Source: Acetatifactor sp.
GTDB taxonomy: Bacteria > Bacillota > Clostridia > Lachnospirales > Lachnospiraceae
Assembly (NCBI GenBank): GCA_016293615.1
Contig: JAEDDX010000058.1
Coordinates: forward strand, 1-15,038
Direction of reading: 5' to 3'
Length of the DNA: 15,038 nucleotides
A program made the translations under genes and the position numbers. This document shows, piece by piece, positions 7,351 through 13,487 of this stretch. The first letter of the stretch is position 1; every line of letters begins with the position of its first letter. Below the pieces are notes generated by a model. It made no database searches, had not been told where the DNA came from, and saw only the letters and a program-made list of their open reading frames with translations.

Positions 7351-7352
7351 TT

Positions 7353-8444
7353 TTATTGCGGCTTTTTCTTATGATGACCTCCCCTGCGCAGGAATCCGCC
7401 CGCGAGGCAGATTGCTACCGCGAGGACTGCAACCATAACGGAGCCGACGAGTCCTGCCACACCGGTTCCGGCCGGATTCTCTTCCTCATCTGCAAACGAA
7501 TAGTCCGGCATGAAAGCCGTGTTCTCCCGTACGGCTGCCGCCCGGTCGTGAAGCTCGTCGTGCACGCCGTACGTTTCCTCATCCAGTCCCATGTTTTGAG
7601 AGTAACCGCCCTCCGTATTGCCAAAAAGAGCCCACTCAAGGCCGTCGGGATCTGTACTTGCCGCCAGGGACAGTCCCCCTCCGACAACAACGGTCACGAT
7701 AGCGAGGATACTGATCGTTGCCTTGTAGGAGACCTTATTTTCCACCTGCTCCCCCTCCTTCAGATCCTGCAAAAGTTCCGGTCTTGCCTCATATACAAAC
7801 AGTAACACAGCGGAAGTGATCAGACCCTCCACGAGACCGATTGCCAGATGAATCGGCTGCATCATGCCGGCAAACGCACCGAAGGGAAGCTCCGTGATGC
7901 CGGACAGGCTTGTCTCAATGACAACGCTGAAGGCGCCCAGCTGTAAGGCTGCGATGCAGCCAAGCACAGCGGCAAGCACCAGCTTGATACGATTGGAGGT
8001 ATTGACTCCTTTTTTCGCGAAAAGCCTGCTGCGCAGAATGGGCCGATAGATCAGAAAATAACCCACGAAACACCCGTAGAAAGCCATATTCCAGACATTT
8101 GCCCCGAGTGCCAGAATCCCTCCGTCCGCAAAGAACAGGCACTGAATCAGCAAAACCGCTATCATGGATAAAAAGCCGGCCCATGGACCGAGCAGGCTCG
8201 TCAACAGCATACTGCCGCACAAATGCCCCGAAGAACCTGTTCCCGGAATCGTATAATTGACCATCTGACCCGCAAACACCAAAGCTGACATCACCGCCAT
8301 AGTTGGCAGCTTCACGGACGCCGGGCCATCCGAACTCCTTTCCTCCGCTCTCAGTTTTATGACAGAAACCCCTGCGGTTGAAGTCGACATCACATACATG
8401 GTCGCGGCAACGGCAGGTGCTAATAAGGCGTCTGACATATGCAT
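7353..8444 (-). CDS. cbiM: ECF metal transporter substrate-binding permease, CbiM/NikM fused to a PDGLE (N-like) domain
   Basis: The product of about 363 residues is the S component that binds the divalent metal. The N-terminus MHMSDALLAP provides the metal-binding Met-His of this family, and GTGSSGHLCG (His about 74) carries a third ligand. FADGGILALGANVWNMA (about 106-122) is the core family signature. After six or so hydrophobic spans, a span at about 244-262 leads into STDPDGLEWALFG and a loop of about 60 acidic residues. A last span and a His/Lys-rich tail (RRGGHHKKK) follow: the PDGLE domain that replaces a separate CbiN/NikN. The start is fixed by the Met-His requirement and an AGGAGG site. 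It follows larC by 18 bp, so it belongs to the larC operon. Confidence 0.93.
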   Translation of the reverse strand: MHMSDALLAPAVAATMYVMSTSTAGVSVIKLRAEERSSDGPASVKLPTMAVMSALVFAGQMVNYTIPGTGSSGHLCGSMLLTSLLGPWAGFLSMIAVLLIQCLFFADGGILALGANVWNMAFYGCFVGYFLIYRPILRSRLFAKKGVNTSNRIKLVLAAVLGCIAALQLGAFSVVIETSLSGITELPFGAFAGMMQPIHLAIGLVEGLITSAVLLFVYEARPELLQDLKEGEQVENKVSYKATISILAIVTVVVGGGLSLAASTDPDGLEWALFGNTEGGYSQNMGLDEETYGVHDELHDRAAAVRENTAFMPDYSFADEEENPAGTGVAGLVGSVMVAVLAVAICLAGGFLRRGGHHKKKPQ

Positions 8445-8462
8445 GACAACAATCCTCCTGCA

Positions 8463-9743
8463 CTATAATTTCTTCCTGATTTCGTCGATGGAGCACGCTT
8501 CCTGCCCCGCGATTCTCGCCAGGTCCTCGTACTCATACTTTTCCCGTGTCACGCCGTATCCGCTCGCCGTTTTCTTTCGCACGGGACCGTATGCTGTCTC
8601 AATTGTCTCAATGCTCCGGTGAAGCGTATAACGGCTGCACTGCTTTTCACGAATACCAAGGGTCCGTGTATGAAGAAACAGCAGCTTTACCAGTTCTTCC
8701 TTGTCCTGCTCCCTGCAAAGAACGCAGAGCATCACCCCGGGGCGGGACTTCTTCATCCCGATGGGCACGGTATATACATCCAGAGCGCCGGCGGCAAGAA
8801 GCCTTTCCATCGCAAACCCGACTTCCTCAGCGGTCATGTCGTCAAGATTACAGGACAATTCAGTGATCACATCCCCCTGCTCCTTCGTCTCCCCCAGCAT
8901 ACTCCGCACACAGTTTGCCGCCTCGAAATCCTTGGTCCCCATGCCGTATCCGATAGATTGAACCGTCATCACCGGCATCTCGCCAAAACCTGTTGCAAAA
9001 TACTTCAACAGGGCAGCTCCGGTCGGCGTACAGAGTTCTCCCCGCACCTTACCGCCGTAGATGGGCACCTCCCGCAGAATATACGCAGTCGCTGGCGCCG
9101 GAACCGGCAGGATTCCGTGCGCGCATCTCACCTGACCGCAGCCGACATGTACAGGGGATACGACGACCTGCGCAGGGGCAAGCATCTCCATCAGAATACA
9201 GACTCCCGCCACATCCATGACCGCATCCAGCGTACCGACTTCATGGAAATGGATCTCCGGGACCGGTTTTCCGTGGGCGTGGCTCTCTGCCTCCGCAATC
9301 AGGCCGTACACCGCAAGGATGTCGCGCTTTACCTTCTCTGACACCTGCATATGCGATACGATATGCTCGATATCTGCTATTCCGCTGTGATGATGATGCG
9401 TATGCTCTGCATCATCGTGGTGATGGTGATGTCCGTGTTCTTCATCTTCATGGTGATGGTGATGCCCGTGCTCTTCATCTTCATGGTGATGGTGATGCCC
9501 GTGCTCTTCATCTTCGTGGTGATGGTGATGCCCGTGCTCTTCCATACCGTTGACGAGGATGCGCATGTGGGTGCCGGTGATTCCGCACTTTGCACTCTCC
9601 TGCGCCTCCACAGTCACGCCGGGCACTCCCAGCGTATTCATCTTCCGAAGAAACGCCTCCCGGTCCGGCACAAGCTCCAAAAGCGCCGCCATCAGCATAT
9701 CTCCCGCAGCTCCCATACTGCAGTCCAAATATAAGGTCCTCAT
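8463..9743 (-). CDS. larC: Nickel pincer cofactor biosynthesis protein LarC (nickel insertion), single-frame form
   Basis: The 426-residue product matches LarC (formerly DUF111), the CTP-dependent cyclometallase that inserts nickel into the pincer cofactor used by lactate racemase LarA and related enzymes. Visible motifs are LDCSMGAAGDML near the N-terminus, EIHFHEVGTLDAVMD, VGCGQVRCAHG, CTPTGAALL, and in the C-terminal half SCNLDDMTAEEVGFAME with GALDVYTVPIGMKKSRPG. Residues 68-119 form a His-rich insert with 29 His, including four 11-residue repeats. In Lactobacillus plantarum LarC is made by frameshifting between larC1 and larC2; here both halves are in one open frame. The ATG has an AAGGAAG site. 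larA, larB and larE are not in the window. The gene heads an operon with a metal ECF transporter. Confidence 0.94.
   Translation of the reverse strand: MRTLYLDCSMGAAGDMLMAALLELVPDREAFLRKMNTLGVPGVTVEAQESAKCGITGTHMRILVNGMEEHGHHHHHEDEEHGHHHHHEDEEHGHHHHHEDEEHGHHHHHDDAEHTHHHHSGIADIEHIVSHMQVSEKVKRDILAVYGLIAEAESHAHGKPVPEIHFHEVGTLDAVMDVAGVCILMEMLAPAQVVVSPVHVGCGQVRCAHGILPVPAPATAYILREVPIYGGKVRGELCTPTGAALLKYFATGFGEMPVMTVQSIGYGMGTKDFEAANCVRSMLGETKEQGDVITELSCNLDDMTAEEVGFAMERLLAAGALDVYTVPIGMKKSRPGVMLCVLCREQDKEELVKLLFLHTRTLGIREKQCSRYTLHRSIETIETAYGPVRKKTASGYGVTREKYEYEDLARIAGQEACSIDEIRKKL
9411..9542 (-). repeat. Four tandem 33-bp repeats encoding a His-rich linker in LarC
   Basis: Four head-to-tail copies encode EEHGHHHHHED (last copy ending DD), residues 68-111 of LarC. 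The copies are nearly identical at the DNA level, differing by a few third-position changes, which indicates recent duplication and likely length variation between strains. A fifth degenerate His stretch (HTHHHH) follows. In frame throughout; a coding repeat, not a CRISPR. Confidence 0.95.
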
Positions 9744-9921
9744 AGACTTCCTTCCCTTCTTACTCTCTTTTTTAGCATAAAAAAGGGCATATCATCCCCC
9801 TTCTTCAGAAGAATCATATGCCTTCCTGTGCATATATTTCTGCATACATATCGTCAAAAACTTTGAAAGTACAAATCACACGCCGGCTTCAGCCTGCAAG
9901 ACAGCTTCCTGCTGTCAGTTC
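9744..9921 (-). promoter_or_regulatory. Long structured 5' leader of larC: candidate attenuator or riboswitch
   Basis: From the expected start near 9921 to the larC ATG, the leader forms in order: GACAGC/GCTGTC with an AGGAA loop (9916-9900); GGC/GCC with a UGAA loop, extended past a mismatch (9897-9882); ACTTT/AAAGT (9870-9860); then a segment GCATAT (9821-9816) that can pair either upstream with ATATGC (9835-9830) or downstream as part of the terminator arm. The alternative pairing is the usual layout of a transcription-control riboswitch or protein-dependent attenuator. The downstream genes point to nickel or cobalt as signal. I could not match it to the known NiCo or cobalamin riboswitch consensus by eye. 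Confidence 0.6.
9779..9822 (-). terminator. Intrinsic terminator inside the larC leader
   Basis: On the minus strand GGCATAT (9822-9816) pairs with ATATGCC (9792-9786), enclosing a further partial stem (TTCTT/AAGAA), followed by C and six T (9784-9779). It lies about 40 bp before larC and after its promoter, so it would stop leader transcripts unless prevented. It would also stop read-through from the DUF3842 gene. Confidence 0.75.
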
Positions 9922-9927
9922 CAGCTT

Positions 9928-9956
9928 AGTATATTGGAAAAAGGTGCAAAAGTCAA
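9928..9956 (-). promoter_or_regulatory. Strong promoter of the larC-cbiM-cbiQ-cbiO operon
   Basis: TTGACT (9956-9951), a 17-base spacer and TATACT (9933-9928). The -35 box overlaps the stop codon of the upstream DUF3842 gene. Near-consensus boxes with ideal spacing make this one of the best promoters in the window. Confidence 0.8.
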
Positions 9957-10378
9957 CACTTCCGGCATTCTCCCGCAATCATACGGCCGGTTTCTTCCAC
10001 GACCTTCTCTATCAGATGACTCATGGCAAGATCCGAGACCCCCACCACATAGTTATCACAATGATTGACCGGAATCAGAATCCGCCTTGCCCGGCTCTGT
10101 CCCACCGCGACTGCCATTTTTGCGGTCACCTCACCGTACAGCGAATCTGCTATCACGATTCCTACCGGTCCGATGATCAAATCTGCCTTTCTGCTGCAGA
10201 CCACCACCGCATTCTCGCCGGTCGCCGCATTGTCCGCGCCGGCCTTTAGCATAGCCGAAGCAGCCAGACTGTTGGTTCCCACCGCCAGAATCTTCTGGGT
10301 CGGGTATTTTTTCTTCAGGGCAGCAATGACCTGCCTGCCGATTCCGCCGCCCTGGGCATCAATCACTAATATTTCCAT
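9953..10378 (-). CDS. DUF3842 family protein
   Basis: The 141-residue soluble protein begins MEILVIDAQGGGIGRQ, a Rossmann-like first strand with a glycine-rich loop. Next come GTNSLAASAMLKAGA (34-48), ATGENAVV, DLIIGPVGIVIADSLYGEVT and a terminal Cys pair region (GECRKC). This set of motifs is what I recall for DUF3842, a family with no known function. The glycine loop suggests nucleotide or dinucleotide binding; that is inference. The ATG has a GAGGAG site. The gene follows the TraX-like gene by 14 bp and is the last gene of its unit. Confidence 0.85.
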   Translation of the reverse strand: MEILVIDAQGGGIGRQVIAALKKKYPTQKILAVGTNSLAASAMLKAGADNAATGENAVVVCSRKADLIIGPVGIVIADSLYGEVTAKMAVAVGQSRARRILIPVNHCDNYVVGVSDLAMSHLIEKVVEETGRMIAGECRKC

Positions 10379-10392
10379 CTTCTCTCCTCATC

Positions 10393-11217
10393 TTACAGAC
10401 CTGCTGTCGCCAGCCTCGCACACAGATACAAAAAAAGCAAATGTCCGGGATAAAAGCCATAGCAGAAATATCGGAACCACTTCGCATGATACCCCTGCCT
10501 GCCGCGATACATCCAGATCGGAATCAGTGCAAACAGAGCGATTCCCTGCTCGCTAAACTCCATCACATGCCCAAACAGCTCCGCAGAATAAACATATCCG
10601 CCCACCATTTCCATATTGATATAGTATAGACAAAGCAACTGCCCCACGCCACAGATAACCCTTCTGTGCCGGTCCGCGAACCTGACCACCGGCGCCAAAC
10701 GCCCAAACCGCTCCGGATCGGCGGCTGTTTTATCCTCTCCCACGCGGAAGAAATAGAAGGTAAACACCATCAGAATACCATACCCAAAATAATCCACAAA
10801 AGTGATGATTCCAAGCAGATAGCCCATCAGCACCACTGCGGCGGCCGCCGGAATCGCCAGCCACCATCGTTTCATCCTTCTCACCTTTTCCATCAGTCCG
10901 AGCAGGAACAGCGCGAGCAAAAACGCCCACATGACATTCTGGTGAAACGGATTGAAAACCGTCCCCTCGATCATTAAGTCAAACGGAATCTCTGTCAGCA
11001 GCGCAAACAGAAACATGCGCCGCATATACTTCCTTCTGTTGCTTGTGTAATAAAAGCCCTCCACCAGCAGAAACGCGAAAATCGGGAAAGCCATCCTCCC
11101 GATGCCGGTCAGCCACCTTTGGTCAGAAAACAGGGCATACCAGGCATGGTCGCACAGCATGAAAAACATCGCCAGAATATGAAGAGCGGAAGAACTGATT
11201 GATTTATGATTGGTCAT
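10393..11217 (-). CDS. TraX family membrane protein
   Basis: The 274-residue protein is strongly hydrophobic with about eight membrane spans. It opens with a short polar end and ALHILAMFFMLCDHAWYALF, followed by GRMAFPIFAFLLVEGFYYTSNRRKY and FALLTEIPFDLM. The DH, RxAFPxFAFLLxEGF and R...YxxRxxxFALxxEIPFDL signatures are those of the TraX family. F-plasmid TraX acetylates pilin; chromosomal Firmicute members have no assigned substrate, and no conjugation genes are nearby, so a membrane acyltransferase role is only inferred. The ATG overlaps the stop of the upstream small gene by four bases and has an AAAGGA site. Confidence 0.9.
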   Translation of the reverse strand: MTNHKSISSSALHILAMFFMLCDHAWYALFSDQRWLTGIGRMAFPIFAFLLVEGFYYTSNRRKYMRRMFLFALLTEIPFDLMIEGTVFNPFHQNVMWAFLLALFLLGLMEKVRRMKRWWLAIPAAAAVVLMGYLLGIITFVDYFGYGILMVFTFYFFRVGEDKTAADPERFGRLAPVVRFADRHRRVICGVGQLLCLYYINMEMVGGYVYSAELFGHVMEFSEQGIALFALIPIWMYRGRQGYHAKWFRYFCYGFYPGHLLFLYLCARLATAGL

Positions 11218-11465
11218 TGGTTGATTCCTTTCTCATTTTTATACTGATTACTAACGAATTCTCCTGTGTTCACAACTCCAAAAAACGACTTGGGGTAAGC
11301 ATATTCCTCTCCGGATCTGTCCACGATTCCATAATACCTGGGATCGTCTCTGACCTCACTTGCGTCATATATATCTCCGTTACGAATATCTGCCCTATCC
11401 TTTCCGATATATTTTACCTTAATCTGCTTCAATGAATACATCCCGTCTTGTAAGGTTATTTCCAA
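11214..11465 (-). CDS. Small protein of unknown function upstream of the TraX-like gene
   Basis: Up to 83 residues, soluble and charged, with IKVKYIGKDRADIRNGDIYDASEV followed by DDPRYYGIVDRSGEEYAYP and FFGVVNTGEF. The pattern (short strands, an intake of Gly/Asp turns, then a D-x-S-G-E-x-Y motif) resembles small SH3-like barrel modules seen in Firmicute hypothetical proteins, but I cannot name a family. The start is uncertain: a TTG at 11465 with a GGATGG site 10 bases or so upstream, or ATG at 11441 with only a weak site. Its stop overlaps the TraX-like start (ATGA), a sign that it is a real translated gene. Confidence 0.65.
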   Translation of the reverse strand: MEITLQDGMYSLKQIKVKYIGKDRADIRNGDIYDASEVRDDPRYYGIVDRSGEEYAYPKSFFGVVNTGEFVSNQYKNEKGINQ

Positions 11466-11571
11466 TTATCGTTTCCATCCTACCGAGTTCTGTTTGAGTT
11501 CCCGAAAAATCACACTGCGTTCAAGCAGAAGAAGTCCGCCCTCCGCATCGCCTGTTTTCGTTCCCGCGTAC

Positions 11572-11580
11572 ATTATACCA
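11572..11580 (-). promoter_or_regulatory. Candidate extended -10 promoter for the small ORF/TraX/DUF3842 unit
   Basis: TGGTATAAT on the minus strand (11580-11572) is a perfect extended -10 element directly after the dapL terminator. No good -35 box lies 17 bases upstream, which is tolerated with an extended -10. The implied leader is about 100 nt (11466-11565), in which I see no gene and no strong structure. Confidence 0.55.
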
Positions 11581-11581
11581 T

Positions 11582-11620
11582 AAAAAAGGAGAATGTACCA
11601 TTTTCATTGATACATTCTCC
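11582..11620 (-). terminator. Intrinsic terminator of dapL
   Basis: GGAGAATGTA (11620-11611) and TACATTCTCC (11597-11588) form a perfect ten-pair stem with a 13-base loop, followed by six T (11587-11582). It lies 35 bp after the dapL stop. Confidence 0.92.
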
Positions 11621-11654
11621 CTATTATTTTCTGTACTGTTCAGAACAGATTCAT

Positions 11655-12869
11655 TTACATTCTCTTAATTCTCTCAATCGCCTCGACGGTGTCCTCATAC
11701 TTACCGAATGCGGTCAGTCTGAAGTATCCTTCGCCGCTGGGGCCAAAGCCTGCGCCGGGTGTGCCGACCACATTGGCGGTTTTCAGGAGATGGTCGAAGA
11801 ACTCCCAGCTGTCCATTCCGTCCGGCGTTTTCATCCAGATATAAGGGGCGTTCACGCCTCCGGAAACGGTATATCCCGCTGCCTTCAAACCATCGAGGAT
11901 ATAGGAGGCGTTCTTCATGTAGGCGGCAACCTGCGCGGTCACCTGTTTCTTACCCTCCTCGGAGTAGACTGCTTCTCCTGCGCGCTGCACGATATAAGGC
12001 GCGCCGTTGTACTTGGTGCCGTGTCTTCTCGCCCAGAGAGAGTGCAGCATAACGCCCTGTCTCTTCAAATCCTTGGGGATCACTGTATAGCCGAGTCTCA
12101 AACCGGTAAAGCCTGCATTCTTGGAGAAGGAATGCAGCTCGATGGCACACTCTCTCGCACCTTCACATTCGTAGATGGAGTGCGGGATATTGTCTTCTGA
12201 GATATAGGCCTCATAAGCTGCGTCATAGATGATGACAGCTCCGTTTTTGTTGGCATAGTCCACCCATTCCTGCAGCACGGCCTTCGTTACGACTGCTCCG
12301 GTAGGGTTGTTGGGGAAGCAAAGGTAGATCAGGTCCGGGGTCTTAGCCGGAAGCTCCGGTGCGAACCCATTCTGCGCAGTGCAGGGCATGTAGATGACAT
12401 CGCTCCACAGTCCCTTTTCTTCGTCAAAGCTACCGGTCCTGCCGGCCATGACATTGGTATCCACATAGACAGGATATACCGGGTCACAGACTGCGATTCG
12501 ATTATCCGCGCCGAAGATCTCCTGTATGTTTCCGGAATCGCTCTTTGCGCCGTCGGAGACGAAGATCTCATCGGCTTCGATCTGACAGCCCCTTGCCTTA
12601 TAATCCTGCTCGGAAATTGTTTTTCTCAAGAATTCATATCCCAGATCAGGTGCATATCCGCGAAATGTCTCTGCCGCACCCATCTCATCCACTGCCTCAT
12701 GCAGCGCCTTGATGATTGCGGGCGCCAGAGGCTGCGTGACATCGCCGATTCCCAGACGGATGACCTTCTTGTCCGGATGTTCGGCTGCAAATGTGTTCAC
12801 TCTTCTTCCGATTTCCGAAAACAGATAACTGCCCCGCAGTTTCAGATAATTCTCATTTACAGTAACCAT
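11655..12869 (-). CDS. dapL: LL-diaminopimelate aminotransferase DapL
   Basis: The 404-residue class I/II aminotransferase converts tetrahydrodipicolinate directly to LL-diaminopimelate with glutamate as donor, a one-step route to lysine and the peptidoglycan cross-link. Family-specific features are the N-terminal NENYLKLRGSYLFSEI (5-20), RLGIGDVTQPL (38-48), ETFRGYAPDLGYEFLR (67-82), FVSDGAKSD (103-111), FPNNPTGAV (185-193), the DAAYEAY cofactor segment (216-222) and the pyridoxal phosphate lysine in SFSKNAGFTGLR (Lys250). Length is normal (about 410). The ATG has a GGAGGAAA site. It follows the ANTAR gene by 60 bp without a clear promoter, so it may be read from the glnA promoter, tying it to nitrogen supply; it uses glutamate as amino donor. 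Confidence 0.96.
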   Translation of the reverse strand: MVTVNENYLKLRGSYLFSEIGRRVNTFAAEHPDKKVIRLGIGDVTQPLAPAIIKALHEAVDEMGAAETFRGYAPDLGYEFLRKTISEQDYKARGCQIEADEIFVSDGAKSDSGNIQEIFGADNRIAVCDPVYPVYVDTNVMAGRTGSFDEEKGLWSDVIYMPCTAQNGFAPELPAKTPDLIYLCFPNNPTGAVVTKAVLQEWVDYANKNGAVIIYDAAYEAYISEDNIPHSIYECEGARECAIELHSFSKNAGFTGLRLGYTVIPKDLKRQGVMLHSLWARRHGTKYNGAPYIVQRAGEAVYSEEGKKQVTAQVAAYMKNASYILDGLKAAGYTVSGGVNAPYIWMKTPDGMDSWEFFDHLLKTANVVGTPGAGFGPSGEGYFRLTAFGKYEDTVEAIERIKRM

Positions 12870-12929
12870 TGCGTTTTCCTCCAGAAAATATACTCTTACC
12901 CAAATCCAATCCCTGTCTTGCGAAGGCCG

Positions 12930-13475
12930 TCAGACATTGTTCATCAACAGTATCATCTGCGCCGACTCCAGCATCGTTCTTCCGCAGTCCATGCTGTTTT
13001 TCTGAATATAGCGGAACGCCTCGGGCTCCGTCATACCGTTTCGGTCCATCAATACCTCTTTTGCACGGCTGATCGTCTGCATCTCTTCTGCACTTCTCCT
13101 CGGCGGAAGCTTCTTTTTCTTTGGCCGGGACAGATATCCGGCCAGTGCAAGCTCCAATGTAGCCTGCAGATCTCCCGGGCGAAACGGCAGTCCCAGCTTC
13201 AGTATCCTATCTGAAAAGGTTTCCAGTGTCACATCGCTTGTGAGTACGATCATGGAAAAGGCAGACGGCAGATAATCCGACAGTTCCGAATAATTCATGT
13301 CGCGCATTCGTTTGGTACAGATCACGACGCCGAAATCTCTGTCATGCGCCGCCCGCAGCACTTCTGCTCCTGACGCACAGATTTCAATCTCCGGCTCGAG
13401 TCCGAACCTCTGCACCGTCCCTGCAATTCGATTGGAATCATCTGATTTGGGCATTGCAATCAAAATGCTGCCCAT
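12930..13475 (-). CDS. ANTAR-domain RNA-binding antiterminator with a degenerate receiver domain
   Basis: The 181-residue protein has an N-terminal receiver-like domain (1-115), a Lys/Pro-rich linker (RPKKKKLPPRR, about 117-127) and a C-terminal ANTAR domain (about 128-176). The ANTAR domain has the typical SRAKEVLMDRNGMTEPEAF and a second helix pair ending ESAQMILLM. ANTAR proteins bind paired hexaloop hairpins in leader RNA and prevent termination. The receiver is degenerate: the acidic pair after strand 1 is replaced (ILIAMPK) and the phosphoacceptor position in VICTKRMRDM is Thr54 by my alignment. Control is thus likely by protein contact rather than phosphorylation. The gene follows glnA by 12 bp with its GGAGG site on the glnA stop, so the two are cotranscribed; a nitrogen-regulatory role follows from this. 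Confidence 0.92.
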   Translation of the reverse strand: MGSILIAMPKSDDSNRIAGTVQRFGLEPEIEICASGAEVLRAAHDRDFGVVICTKRMRDMNYSELSDYLPSAFSMIVLTSDVTLETFSDRILKLGLPFRPGDLQATLELALAGYLSRPKKKKLPPRRSAEEMQTISRAKEVLMDRNGMTEPEAFRYIQKNSMDCGRTMLESAQMILLMNNV

Positions 13476-13487
13476 ATGTGCGTCCTC

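Noticed and set aside
9411..9542. Possible CRISPR-like direct repeats
   Set aside because: The 33-bp copies are contiguous with no spacers and are in frame within larC.
9351..9734. Plus-strand Met/Val/Phe-rich frame that looks like a membrane protein
   Set aside because: It is the antisense reading of the His-codon repeats of larC; the hydrophobicity is a by-product of the repeat.
9744..9921. Cobalamin riboswitch in the larC leader
   Set aside because: No B12-box sequence or the expected long multi-arm core is visible in the leader.
10393..11217. TraX-like gene as evidence of a conjugative element
   Set aside because: No other transfer, integrase or relaxase genes are present; chromosomal TraX-family genes are common in Firmicutes.
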